Shown here: positions 1-8,428 of the stretch, in pieces
Layout: the number at the start of each line of letters is the position of its first letter
Position numbering within the stretch: the stretch's first letter is position 1
Assembly: GCA_900544275.1 (NCBI GenBank)
Contig: UQUU01000003.1
Span: forward strand, 1-64,000
Source of the DNA: an uncultured Succiniclasticum sp.
GTDB taxonomy: Bacteria > Bacillota > Negativicutes > Acidaminococcales > Acidaminococcaceae
DNA: 64,000 bases
Direction: 5' to 3'
The notes under the pieces: generated by a model
What the model saw: the letters and a program-made list of their open reading frames with translations, nothing else
What the model was told of the DNA's origin: nothing
Database searches by the model: none
Made by a program: the position numbers and the translations under genes

Positions 1-60
1 ACTTGCATGTGTTAAGCACGCCGCCAGCGTTCGTCCTGAGCCAGGATCAAACTCTCCATA
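1..60 (-). rRNA. rrs: 16S ribosomal RNA, 5' end only (partial)
   Basis: Read on the minus strand, these bases are the conserved 5' end of bacterial 16S rRNA. The universal 27F primer region (AGAGTTTGATCCTGGCTCAG) is followed by the usual sequence leading to the first variable region. The gene continues past the left edge of the window. The exact mature 5' end is uncertain by a few bases. An rRNA operon divergent from the hydrogenase genes and close to the origin is usual for this group. Confidence 0.97.
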
Positions 61-215
61 ATACTTTATGGAATCGCCGATTCGGCTCTTCGTATTTGTT
101 GTTTCGAAATTACTTTGACTTTTTTGGATCCATCTTCATTGCAAAGATGTGACCCGCACATTCATCTGGTTTGTTATTCAGTTTTCAAGGTTCCCTGTCT
201 TGCGACAGCTTGTTT

Positions 216-244
216 AGTTTACAACATCTTTTCCTTGTTGTCAA
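216..244 (-). promoter_or_regulatory. Probable rRNA operon promoter
   Basis: On the minus strand, TTGACA (244-239) lies 17 bases before TAAACT (221-216), about 155 bases upstream of the 16S gene. The -35 box is a perfect sigma-70 consensus and the -10 box matches four of six positions. Bases 61-215 would be the rRNA leader; I see no gene in it. Confidence 0.6.
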
Positions 245-445
245 CTCTTTTTTTCAGGTTTTAAACGCTCCTTCGCTCGCGCAGAACTTAGGGAGAGCTT
301 CCTAACTTGAAATGCCGCAATCACGACAGAAATCATAATAGCATGTATCGTATTGATTGTCAAGTTCTTTTTGTAAAAAACTTTACACTTCGTAAAGAGG
401 CTGAAAAACACCTGGTTTATCTTTTTCCCAAATCTTGGATTAGCT

Positions 446-474
446 TTGGGTAACCCACTGAAATATGCTAAAAT
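446..474 (+). promoter_or_regulatory. Possible promoter of the hydrogenase operon with a tandem 10-bp repeat
   Basis: TTGGGT (446-451) and TAAAAT (469-474) are separated by 17 bases and lie about 70 bases before the first hydrogenase gene. The -10 region sits inside an exact tandem duplication of AAATATGCTA (461-470 and 471-480), which could be an operator or a chance slippage product. The rest of 245-544 holds no recognisable gene. Confidence 0.4.
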
Positions 475-544
475 ATGCTATAGTAATAATAATTAATTGT
501 TTTTTTGATAATTTAATTTGTATTTTATTAGGAAGGAAATCATC

Positions 545-2377
545 ATGAGCAAAATTAAACTGGATATTCCCGAGAAGGCGCAGCAAATTCTCGATGCAAT
601 GTACCAGACCATGGAGGGAAGACTGGAAGCCAGTCCTAATGGAATTTGCCCTTTGGACATTACTTTGTCTTTCGTACGCATGTGCCATACACAAAGCTGC
701 GGTAAATGCGTCCCCTGTCGTATTGGTTTGGGACCGCTAGGCGATCTTCTGGAAAAAATTCTGGACGGGGAAGCTTCTATGGAAGACCTGGAGTTACTGC
801 GACAAACAGCAGAAAGTATTTTCCTCTCCGCCGACTGTGCCATCGGTTATGGCGCAGCCGAGCTCGTCATTAACAGTCTGGCTGCTTATGAGGAAGATTA
901 CAAAGGACATATTCTGCATCAGCATTGTCTGGGGCAGCAAAATCAGCCGGTCCCTTGTCGGGTCGCCTGTCCGGCTCATGTAGATATCCCCGGTTATCTT
1001 TCTCTTATCGCGGATGGACGGAACGAAGATGCGGTACGCCTGATCCGCAAGGATAATCCTTTTCCCGCTTCCTGCGGCTTCGTCTGTGAGCACCCCTGTG
1101 AAGCCAACTGCCGCCGCAATATGACAGATGATGCCATCAATATCTGTGGTTTAAAACGCTATGCCGTAGAACATACGCAAGCGGTCGCCGCGCCGGAGCG
1201 CCTTCCTGAAACCGGTAAAAAAATCGCTATTGTCGGCGGCGGCCCTGGTGGACTTACCGCTGCCTATTATCTGCAGCTCATGGGACATCAGGTCACAATT
1301 ATGGAGCGTCTGGATCAATTAGGCGGTATGCTACGTTACGGAATTCCACCCTATCGTTTGCCCCGCAACTATTTGGACTGGGATATTAATCATATTCTCT
1401 CCGTCGGTGTGGAAACAAAATTCGGGGTTTCTGTAGGCAAAGATTTTACTTTGGAAGACTTACGCAAACAGTATGATGCCGTATACCTTTCTTTCGGCGC
1501 GCACACATCCAAATTTTTGCGCATTGCGGGAGAAGAAAGCAAAGGCGTAATTTCTGCGATTGATATGTTGCGCAATGTAGGATATGGGAATCCTCCTGAT
1601 TTCACAGACAAAACAGTCGTCATCATCGGAGGCGGTAATGTAGCTATGGACGCATCCCGCACAGCCGTACGTCTGGGCGCGTCTAAGGTTTATATTGCCT
1701 ACCGCCGCAGCCGGGCGGATATGCCCGCATTGAAGGAAGAAATCGAAGGCGCTGTTGCGGAAGGCTGCGAATTGCTGCAATTATGCGCACCGGATCATGT
1801 CATCACGGATGAAAATGGTCATGTCAAAGCATTGGCTTTACGGCGGCAGATTGCAGGACCCATTGAAAAAGGGCGGCCCAAACCGTATAATGCGCCGGAG
1901 CCCTTATTGGAAATTCCTTGCGATTTAATTATCTCTGCCATAGGACAGGATATTGAATGGCAACGCTTCAGCCAACAAGGCGTACCGGTAAATCATGGCG
2001 TAATTTCTGCGGAAGCAGACGGGACAGTAACCGGTACGGACGGGATCTTCGCCGGCGGCGACTGTGTCACCGGACCGGCGACGCTCATTCGTTCCATCGC
2101 GGCCGGAAAAGTCGCCGCCATCAATATTGATGCGTATTTAGGCTACAACCACAAACTGGATTTCGGTGTACAAGCTTCCGCCCCACATTTTATCGACCGT
2201 ACCCCCTGCGGACGCTGCAACATGCAGGAACGGGAAGCAGCCATTCGTAAGCATGACTTTGAAACAGTAGGTCTGGGATTATCTGATGCAGAAGCAAAAC
2301 AAGAAGCGCTTCGTTGTCTACGCTGTGATAAATTCGGCCTCGGCGCTTTAAAACAGGGAGGTCAGTTACCATGGTAA
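545..2377 (+). CDS. NuoF-like/glutamate synthase small subunit-like flavoprotein paired with [FeFe]-hydrogenase
   Basis: 610-residue iron-sulfur flavoprotein. Residues about 40-110 resemble the C-terminal 4Fe-4S domain of NuoF/HydB (CGKCVPC and a later DCAIG). After it comes a GltD/DPD-type N-terminal Fe-S domain with clustered cysteines (CRVAC, CGFVCEHPCEANC), an FAD Rossmann motif near residue 225 (IVGGGPGGLTAA), an NAD(P) motif near 355 (IIGGGNVAMDA) and cysteine-rich C-terminal sequence (CGRCN, CLRCD). The start ATG at 545 has AGGAAGG eight bases upstream; an ORF extension to 518 lacks a ribosome site. The end overlaps the hydrogenase gene by 7 bases, so the two are probably translationally coupled. 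It most likely passes electrons between NAD(P)H and the hydrogenase. The architecture fits the glutamate-synthase-linked hydrogenases (group A2 in HydDB), whose physiological role is unsettled. Confidence 0.85.
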   Translation: MSKIKLDIPEKAQQILDAMYQTMEGRLEASPNGICPLDITLSFVRMCHTQSCGKCVPCRIGLGPLGDLLEKILDGEASMEDLELLRQTAESIFLSADCAIGYGAAELVINSLAAYEEDYKGHILHQHCLGQQNQPVPCRVACPAHVDIPGYLSLIADGRNEDAVRLIRKDNPFPASCGFVCEHPCEANCRRNMTDDAINICGLKRYAVEHTQAVAAPERLPETGKKIAIVGGGPGGLTAAYYLQLMGHQVTIMERLDQLGGMLRYGIPPYRLPRNYLDWDINHILSVGVETKFGVSVGKDFTLEDLRKQYDAVYLSFGAHTSKFLRIAGEESKGVISAIDMLRNVGYGNPPDFTDKTVVIIGGGNVAMDASRTAVRLGASKVYIAYRRSRADMPALKEEIEGAVAEGCELLQLCAPDHVITDENGHVKALALRRQIAGPIEKGRPKPYNAPEPLLEIPCDLIISAIGQDIEWQRFSQQGVPVNHGVISAEADGTVTGTDGIFAGGDCVTGPATLIRSIAAGKVAAINIDAYLGYNHKLDFGVQASAPHFIDRTPCGRCNMQEREAAIRKHDFETVGLGLSDAEAKQEALRCLRCDKFGLGALKQGGQLPW

Positions 2378-4074
2378 AGATTTTTATAGACGATAAAGAA
2401 CTGCAAGTACGAGAAGATTCCACCATTTTACAGGCGGCCAGAGAAAATAGCATCCCCATTCCTACCTTGTGTTATTTGGAAGGTTTGAATGAAATAGGGG
2501 CCTGCCGTCTGTGTGCCGTAGAAGTAAAAGGACAGCATCGCCTTGTGGCGGCGTGCAACACAAAAGTTCGCGATGGGATGGAAATCTTTACCCGTACGGA
2601 AAAAGTACGGCGTGCACGGCGTATCAACGTGCAGCTGATCTTATCCCAACACAATTGCAACTGCCCTACCTGTGTCCGCAATGGCAACTGCCAGTTACAA
2701 AAAGTATCGGAACAATTAGGTGTAAACACACTGGCTTATACAAAAAATTATAAACAACAGCCCTGGAATCTCTCGGCCCCCTTGATCCGGGATGAAACAA
2801 AATGTATTAAGTGCATGCGCTGCATTCAAATATGCGATCAGGTACAAAATTTACATGTTTGGGATCTGGTCAACACCGGCAAACGAACCCGTGTAGATAA
2901 AGTGCGGGAAGCATGTACGTATTGCGGTCAGTGCATCACCCATTGTCCGGTAGCGGCCCTGACCGCCCGGGACGATACAGAAAAAATCTGGCAGGCCCTT
3001 AAAGATCCGGATAAAATTGTTTTGGTTCAGGCAGCTCCGGCCGTACGCGGTGCATGGGCAGAAGAATCCGGTCTCGCCCGGGAACAGGCCGGTCCTGAAA
3101 AATTAGCGGCCGCCTTACGACGTTTAGGCTTTAATTATGTGTTTGATACTAATTTTTCTGCTGATTTAACTATAATGGAAGAAAGCGCGGAATTGATCGA
3201 CCGGATGCAAAAAAAAGAAAAATACGCCGGTCCCATGTTCACTTCCTGCTGCCCCGGCTGGGTGCGATTTGTCGAGCTGGAATACCCGGAAATGAGCGGA
3301 CATCTGTCGACAGCAAAATCACCTATGGCCATGTTCAGTGCTGTCGCAAAAAGTTATTACGCCGAGCTGCTTAACATGTCCCCGGAAAAACTGGTCTGTG
3401 TGGCTGTGATGCCCTGCGTCGCAAAAAAATATGAAAGTGATGTGCCGGAAGTAAATTCAGAGTCTGATCTTAAAGATACGGATTTTGTTATCACGACCCG
3501 GGAATTGAGTCGTATGCTGAAGATTGCCAATATCAATATCGCGCAGTTACCGGAAGAACCTTTTGACAAACCTTTGGGAGAGGCTACCGGTGGAGCGATG
3601 ATCTTCGGCACTACCGGCGGTGTAATGGAAGCGGCGGTGCGCAATGCCTACCATATGCTGACCGGATCCAATCCCGACTCTGATACTTTCATTCAATGGA
3701 AGTGGCTGGACCGCTGGCGAGAAGCCGATGTAACGATTGGCAATGTCACTCTGAAAATTGCCGTAACCAGCGGTTTAGGCTGCGCCCGCGACCTTATGGA
3801 AGCTGTAAAAAATGGTTCTGCACAATATGATTTTATTGAGATTATGGCTTGTCCCGGAGGCTGCAGCGGCGGCGGCGGACAACCCATCCATGAAGGAGAA
3901 GAACTGGCCTGGAAGAGAGGTTCTTATCTCAGGGAACTGGATAAGCGTGCAAAGCTTCGTGTTTCCTATGAAAACCCCTATATACAGGAATTATACAAAA
4001 ATTTTCTGGGAGAACCGCTTTCCGAAAAAGCCGAGCACTATCTTCATACCAACCAAAAAAACTGGACCTTATAA
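2371..4074 (+). CDS. hydA: [FeFe]-hydrogenase catalytic subunit
   Basis: 567-residue iron-only hydrogenase. Domains in order: a 2Fe-2S ferredoxin domain (cysteines in LCYLEG and GACRLC), a His/Cys-ligated cluster (HNCNCPTCVRNGNC), two 4Fe-4S motifs (CIKCMRCIQIC, CTYCGQCITHCP) and the H-cluster domain. The three H-cluster signatures are intact: TSCCPGW near residue 292, MPCVAKKYE near 347 and MACPGGCSGGGGQP near 492. The enzyme should therefore be catalytically competent for H2 production or oxidation. The start ATG overlaps the flavoprotein gene, with GGGAGG upstream. The HydE, HydF and HydG maturases are not in this window and must be encoded elsewhere. In a fermenting anaerobe the pair would re-oxidise or generate reduced pyridine nucleotide or ferredoxin. 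Confidence 0.95.
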   Translation: MVKIFIDDKELQVREDSTILQAARENSIPIPTLCYLEGLNEIGACRLCAVEVKGQHRLVAACNTKVRDGMEIFTRTEKVRRARRINVQLILSQHNCNCPTCVRNGNCQLQKVSEQLGVNTLAYTKNYKQQPWNLSAPLIRDETKCIKCMRCIQICDQVQNLHVWDLVNTGKRTRVDKVREACTYCGQCITHCPVAALTARDDTEKIWQALKDPDKIVLVQAAPAVRGAWAEESGLAREQAGPEKLAAALRRLGFNYVFDTNFSADLTIMEESAELIDRMQKKEKYAGPMFTSCCPGWVRFVELEYPEMSGHLSTAKSPMAMFSAVAKSYYAELLNMSPEKLVCVAVMPCVAKKYESDVPEVNSESDLKDTDFVITTRELSRMLKIANINIAQLPEEPFDKPLGEATGGAMIFGTTGGVMEAAVRNAYHMLTGSNPDSDTFIQWKWLDRWREADVTIGNVTLKIAVTSGLGCARDLMEAVKNGSAQYDFIEIMACPGGCSGGGGQPIHEGEELAWKRGSYLRELDKRAKLRVSYENPYIQELYKNFLGEPLSEKAEHYLHTNQKNWTL

Positions 4075-4087
4075 AATAGGAGAAAGG

Positions 4088-4720
4088 ATGCTCATGCGAA
4101 AACTATTTACTGCAATTCTTTCCTCGGCCCTGATATGGATCAGTTTGACCTGTGCGGCAAAAGATTTTACACCCGGTCAAACCTATTACATCATCGGCAG
4201 ACAGGTTTGGGTGCGTTCGGCACCCAACACAGATGAAAAAGCGTATAACTATTGGCGCTTCGGCGAATCGGTAACTTATGTGCGTTCAGAAAACGGCTTT
4301 GCTCTGGTAAGCATTCCCGACAGAGATATCGAACAATACGTTTACGAGGATTATTTAGGAGATACGAGCGAGATGGAAGCCAGGAAAAAGCCGTATACGG
4401 ACTGGGTTTTAACTCTGGACCGCCATTTCGATCAGTTGGTAGCCTGGCGGATCCAACTGGAACAGAATGCACAAACAAAAGAATCCCTGGCAGAAGCCAT
4501 TCAAGAAGAAGAAAAACAATTAACCTGGGAAAGAGGATACATGGCGAATTCCAATCTTCCTCCGGACGTATTGGAAGACCTGACCAAAGTTTCGCTTGCG
4601 TTGACTAATTTGGCGGAAGTGCTGCGAAAATGGGATAATGACTACAGCGGGGAAGCATGGAGCGATTTTTGTTACTACATGAATCCCGCTTACACGAAAT
4701 TAGGCGAACGGTACCGTTAA
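4088..4720 (+). CDS. Exported SH3-like hypothetical protein
   Basis: 210-residue protein with an N-terminal hydrophobic signal segment ending near CAAKDF, so probably secreted or periplasmic. Residues about 30-85 look like a bacterial SH3-like fold (WVRSAPNTDEKA, then a glycine/valine-rich stretch); the rest is charged and helical. I do not recognise a family beyond this. The start is ATG 4088, directly after AGGAGAAAGG; ATG 4094 is equally possible. The longer upstream ORF (from 3812) overlaps the hydrogenase and has no ribosome site. It lies 13 bases after hydA and may be co-transcribed, ending at the terminator at 4729. Confidence 0.7.
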   Translation: MLMRKLFTAILSSALIWISLTCAAKDFTPGQTYYIIGRQVWVRSAPNTDEKAYNYWRFGESVTYVRSENGFALVSIPDRDIEQYVYEDYLGDTSEMEARKKPYTDWVLTLDRHFDQLVAWRIQLEQNAQTKESLAEAIQEEEKQLTWERGYMANSNLPPDVLEDLTKVSLALTNLAEVLRKWDNDYSGEAWSDFCYYMNPAYTKLGERYR

Positions 4721-4728
4721 AATAAAAA

Positions 4729-4785
4729 ATAACCTTCCTGTTCCATTGAGATAACTCAAATAGCGCAGGAAGGTTATCTTATTTT
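4729..4785. terminator. Bidirectional Rho-independent terminator
   Basis: A 12-bp perfect stem (ATAACCTTCCTG at 4729-4740, complement at 4766-4777) has a T-rich tail on the right and an A-rich flank on the left. It can therefore end transcription from both convergent genes. Confidence 0.8.
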
Positions 4786-4787
4786 AT

Positions 4788-5033
4788 TTAAAAAGGTCTT
4801 TCTTCTTTGCCACTCACTAATTCCGCTGCATCCACATCCAGCGCATCCGCCAGCTGGACTAACAGAAAAAAGCTGGGGCTTTGTTTGCCGCATTCAATCC
4901 GGCTGAGATATTGATAGGAAATGCCTAACTTTTCAGCCAGCATTGTCTGATTCATACCATGAATCGTGCGATAATATTTGATTTTTGCTCCCAATAAGCG
5001 GCATTTTTCTCGGAATGCGTTTTTATCCAGCAT
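4788..5033 (-). CDS. XRE-family helix-turn-helix regulator
   Basis: 81-residue single-domain DNA-binding protein. The Cro/C1-type helix-turn-helix is clear (NQTMLAEKLGISYQYLSRIE, then GKQSPSFFLLVQLADALDV). The preferred start is the ATG at 5033, six bases after GGGGAGG. The in-frame TTG at 5048 and ATG at 5039 overlap or abut that ribosome site. The gene is the last on the minus strand after the DUF1667 and flavoprotein genes, 25 bases away, so it may belong to that operon and regulate it. The regulated genes are not shown by the sequence. Confidence 0.85.
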   Translation of the reverse strand: MLDKNAFREKCRLLGAKIKYYRTIHGMNQTMLAEKLGISYQYLSRIECGKQSPSFFLLVQLADALDVDAAELVSGKEERPF

Positions 5034-5058
5034 ATCCATCCTCCCCAATCACGCTCGT

Positions 5059-5430
5059 TTAATGGGCAGGAACATCCATGCCCCTGCTCGCTACTATATC
5101 TACACCTAAACCCAGAATATCAGCAACAATAATATCTCCCGCTTTAACAGGCGCGGAGACTTTAATATTTCGTAAATACGCTGCGCATTCCGCCACTTTT
5201 CCTTTCGGCAATACATCCGCAGAAACTACGGGCAAAAGAGGCAGTACGCCTCCGGCAATACGGACGGTTGTCGTCAGCATTCTTTTGGGATCTGTAATTT
5301 CCGTTTTGGCATATTTTGCGCCTCTGGGGCAGGAATTACCCGCCACGCTGATGAATTTTCCCTGTTCTGTCGTGACCGTCATTTCACAACCCATAGGACA
5401 CATAATACAATTCATCACTTTTGTTTCCAT
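5059..5430 (-). CDS. DUF1667 cysteine-motif protein of the glycerol-3-phosphate dehydrogenase-like operon
   Basis: 123-residue small protein with a CxxCPxGC motif (CIMCPMGCEM near residue 8) and a second CPRG motif (NSCPRGAKYA), typical of DUF1667 and suited to binding an iron-sulfur cluster. DUF1667 proteins are commonly encoded next to GlpA-like and GlpB-like flavoproteins in anaerobes, exactly as here: it starts 13 bases after the upstream flavoprotein gene. Probably an electron-transfer subunit of that complex; the biochemical function of the family is not firmly established. Confidence 0.85.
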   Translation of the reverse strand: METKVMNCIMCPMGCEMTVTTEQGKFISVAGNSCPRGAKYAKTEITDPKRMLTTTVRIAGGVLPLLPVVSADVLPKGKVAECAAYLRNIKVSAPVKAGDIIVADILGLGVDIVASRGMDVPAH

Positions 5431-5443
5431 CTTTTCTCACTCC

Positions 5444-6706
5444 TCAACCTTTTTTCTGCAGCCCCACTGTGATTTTTTCCTGCATTAATACAGTTTTCGC
5501 CGCCGGAATATCCAATGTAATCATTTCACTGGGTTTCACTACGGGCAAGATTTTCTTAACGACCACTTCTTCGCCGCATTTGACTTCCAATACAACCTTA
5601 CGATCAGGCGCGCTGACCCGCATAAACAAACGAACATCTTCGCCGCCTTCCGGTAAGTGCAGGACCTGAGGCACACAAGTCCGTACCCCATTGACCCCGG
5701 CAACTTCCACCGTGGTTTTGGCAGGCAGTAATTTCCCCTGCGCTTCCAACGCGGCAAATTTACCTGCTATTTCTGCTTCATCGGAAACAAAGTCAACTAA
5801 ATCATGTACATGGACCACGTTGCCGGCCGCATAAATCCCCGGCAGGTTCGTTTGGCGATGCTGGTCGACCCGGGGCCCGTTAGTCAAAGGCGCAAGCTCT
5901 ACCCCTGCCGCTGAAGACAGTTCATTTTCCGGAATCAATCCTACGGACAAAAGCAGGGTGTCACATTCAACATCAAACTCTGTACCGGGAATGGGACGCA
6001 TCTTTTCATCCACTTTAGCAATCGTCACGCCCTCGACCCGTTCTTTTCCTTTCACTTGCAAAATGGTGTGTGAAAGGTATAAGGGGATGTCAAAATCATA
6101 AAGACATTGCACCATATTGCGGGTTAATCCATTGGAATACGGACAGATTTCGCAAACCGCCTGCACCTTGCAGCCTTCCAGACTCATCCGGCGGGCCATG
6201 ATCAGGCCGATATCACCGCTGCCTAAAATAACGATTTTTTTACCCGGCAGATAGCCTTCCATATTTACCATACGCTGGGCCGCTCCCGCGGTAAAAATAC
6301 CGGCCGGACGCTCACCCGCAGTACGGATCGCGCCTCTGGTCCTTTCCCGGCAGCCCATAGTAAGAATCACGGTTTTGCCTTCCACGGTAAATAAACCCCG
6401 GTCAGGACTCACGGCGACCACCGTTTTATTCGCTCTGACTTCTAAGACCATGGTATCAACCAGTGTCTCGATCTCCGGTTTATCCTTCACTAAATCAATA
6501 CAGCGGGCCGCATAACCCGGGCCGGTCAATTCTTCTTTAAAATGATGCAGGCCAAAACCGTTATGGATACACTGCTGCAAAATACCGCCTAATTCCCGGT
6601 CCCGTTCAATCACTAAGATTTTCTTTGCCCCATTTTGCCAGGCTGAGTAAGCAGCGGACAATCCGCCGGGGCCGCCTCCTACAATAATGACGTCATAAAT
6701 TTCCAT
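5444..6706 (-). CDS. NAD(P)/FAD-dependent oxidoreductase (GlpB-like partner of the G3P dehydrogenase)
   Basis: 420-residue pyridine nucleotide-disulfide oxidoreductase-type flavoprotein. The FAD motif is at residues 7-20 (IVGGGPGGLSAAYS), the NAD(P) motif near 155 (ILGSGDIGLIMARR) and the second FAD motif near 280 (LPGIYAAGNVVHVHDL). The C-terminal 90 residues form a separate domain. It sits between the GlpA-like gene (1-base overlap) and the DUF1667 gene (13-base gap), the arrangement seen for the anaerobic glycerol-3-phosphate dehydrogenase-like complex of Firmicutes and Thermotogae. Likely passes electrons from the GlpA-like subunit to NAD or another acceptor. The substrate is inferred from family and context only. 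Confidence 0.85.
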   Translation of the reverse strand: MEIYDVIIVGGGPGGLSAAYSAWQNGAKKILVIERDRELGGILQQCIHNGFGLHHFKEELTGPGYAARCIDLVKDKPEIETLVDTMVLEVRANKTVVAVSPDRGLFTVEGKTVILTMGCRERTRGAIRTAGERPAGIFTAGAAQRMVNMEGYLPGKKIVILGSGDIGLIMARRMSLEGCKVQAVCEICPYSNGLTRNMVQCLYDFDIPLYLSHTILQVKGKERVEGVTIAKVDEKMRPIPGTEFDVECDTLLLSVGLIPENELSSAAGVELAPLTNGPRVDQHRQTNLPGIYAAGNVVHVHDLVDFVSDEAEIAGKFAALEAQGKLLPAKTTVEVAGVNGVRTCVPQVLHLPEGGEDVRLFMRVSAPDRKVVLEVKCGEEVVVKKILPVVKPSEMITLDIPAAKTVLMQEKITVGLQKKG

Positions 6707-8166
6707 TATTGTTCCACCTCCGGCGTAAATTTTTCATAATACAAATGCGAGTTTTTTCGTTCCTTTAAGACAGAGGCAACAGGAATCTGCAATTCCCGGG
6801 CCAGGATCTGGGTCACACGAGGACCGCAAAAGCCCCCCTGACACCGCCCCATACCGGCTCTGGTCCTGCGTTTTACCCCATCCAACGTACGGGCCCCTAC
6901 AGGCTCATGAATCGCATCCACAATTTCACCTTCCGTCACCGTTTCACACCGACAGATGACACGCCCATACAGATGGTTATCTTCGATCGCCTTTTGTTTT
7001 TCAGACAGCGTCATTCTGTTAAAAGACCGTTTTCTCGGTAATTTTCCCTTCCAGGTCGTTTTTCTTGTCGACGACATTGCTTTGGCTATCGCTTCAGCAA
7101 TCATTTCCGCGACCGCCGGCGCGGAAGTCAGGCCCGGGCTTTGCATACCGGCCGCATGAAACAGTCCCGGTACCGCAGGAGATGCCCCGATAATAAAATC
7201 GCCTGTGCTGGAAACAGCCCGCAGACCGGCAAATTCTGTAATGCTCTGCCCCATAGGTAAATTGGGAATCAGTTTTCTCGCTCCGGCAATGATCTCATCC
7301 ATTCCGGCCGGTGTGACCGCCGTATCTTCTTTCGTTGCCAGATCTTGCGCATTTGGCCCGATAAAAGTGTTGCCATGTGTTGTGGTGCAAATCAAGATCC
7401 CTTTGGATTTTTTCGTCGGACAGGGGAACACAACGCTCCAAACTAAATTCGCTGCCGCCATTTTATCAAATAAAATATATTCGCCCTTACGCGGAGTAAT
7501 TGTAAAACTTTCGTCTCCCGCCAATTTGGCGATTTCATCCGCATAAAGTCCCGCCGCATTTACTACATACCCGGTACGTATCGCACCTTTCGTAGTATTA
7601 ACGATCGTGATCTCACCAGCTTCCTTAACAAAACCGGTCACAGCGCAATCACGTATCACCTGGGCGCCATTTTGTACAGCGCATTGCGCAAAAGCGATCG
7701 CACAGCCAAAAGGCCACATGACACCCGCAGTCGGGGTCCACAATGCGCCTTGTGCCGTAGCCAGATTGGGTTCTTTTTCCAGAACTTCTTCACGGGTGAG
7801 AAGCTTTAAACCCGGTACACCGTTGGCCTGTCCCCGTTCCAGCAAAACCTGCAGCTGTTCCAACTCTGCTTCAGAGGTAGCCACAACCAAACTGCCGGTC
7901 CACTTAATGTCCAGCTGCAGATCTTCCTGTATTTCATGATACAACGCATTGCCCCGCACGTTGGTTATCTGTTTCCAACTGCCGGTGGGCGCATCAAACC
8001 CGGCATGGCAGACGGCGCTGTTCGCCTTTGTCGTGCCGATCGCCAGATCCGGTTCTTTTTCTACCAGCAAACAACGCAAATTATATTTGGATAATTCGCG
8101 TAAAATAGCGGTTCCTATAATACCGCCACCGATAACCACCACATCGGTTTCTTTAAAAAAATCCAT
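6706..8166 (-). CDS. glpA: FAD-dependent oxidoreductase with BFD-like [2Fe-2S] domain (GlpA-like glycerol-3-phosphate dehydrogenase)
   Basis: 486 residues. The N-terminal DAO-type FAD domain carries the dinucleotide motif VVVIGGGIIGTAILREL at residues 9-25. Residues about 400-460 form a BFD-like [2Fe-2S] domain with four cysteines (VICRCETV and GRCQGGFCGP). This is the layout of GlpA-type glycerol-3-phosphate dehydrogenases and related 2-hydroxyacid or amine oxidoreductases. It heads a minus-strand operon with the GlpB-like and DUF1667 genes. No glycerol kinase or facilitator lies nearby, so the natural substrate could differ from glycerol-3-phosphate. Confidence 0.85.
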   Translation of the reverse strand: MDFFKETDVVVIGGGIIGTAILRELSKYNLRCLLVEKEPDLAIGTTKANSAVCHAGFDAPTGSWKQITNVRGNALYHEIQEDLQLDIKWTGSLVVATSEAELEQLQVLLERGQANGVPGLKLLTREEVLEKEPNLATAQGALWTPTAGVMWPFGCAIAFAQCAVQNGAQVIRDCAVTGFVKEAGEITIVNTTKGAIRTGYVVNAAGLYADEIAKLAGDESFTITPRKGEYILFDKMAAANLVWSVVFPCPTKKSKGILICTTTHGNTFIGPNAQDLATKEDTAVTPAGMDEIIAGARKLIPNLPMGQSITEFAGLRAVSSTGDFIIGASPAVPGLFHAAGMQSPGLTSAPAVAEMIAEAIAKAMSSTRKTTWKGKLPRKRSFNRMTLSEKQKAIEDNHLYGRVICRCETVTEGEIVDAIHEPVGARTLDGVKRRTRAGMGRCQGGFCGPRVTQILARELQIPVASVLKERKNSHLYYEKFTPEVEQ

Positions 8167-8312
8167 TTTTCTCGCCTCGTTTAATCAAAAAAGTGATTTT
8201 ATACATATAGTATTCTACCACATTCAGGAAAAGACAACAGTCCAATCTATAACTTTTTTAAATTTGAAGTAAATTATTCCCCTCGGGACGTTTTTAGTCC
8301 CCTTTCCTTATT

Positions 8313-8335
8313 TACATAATTATGTATCCTATAAT
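8313..8335 (+). promoter_or_regulatory. Palindrome and -10-like box in the divergent intergenic region
   Basis: ACATAATTATGT (8313-8324) is a perfect 12-bp palindrome six bases before TATAAT (8330-8335), about 95 bases before the NagZ-like gene. There is no good -35 box at the right distance. The palindrome could be an operator for either divergent unit. The rest of 8167-8428 is AT-rich with no gene. Confidence 0.35.
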
Positions 8336-8428
8336 AAAATCAAAATGAAGGAATTTTTTATTTAGGTTTTAGAGCATTGTTTTATCATCTTTTGTTTTAT
8401 CATACTGTAGTGAGAAGGGCGATTCGTT

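Noticed and set aside
3812..4087. Long N-terminal extension of the SH3-like protein overlapping hydA
   Set aside because: The extension is the shadow of hydA in another frame; the signal peptide and ribosome site place the start at 4088.
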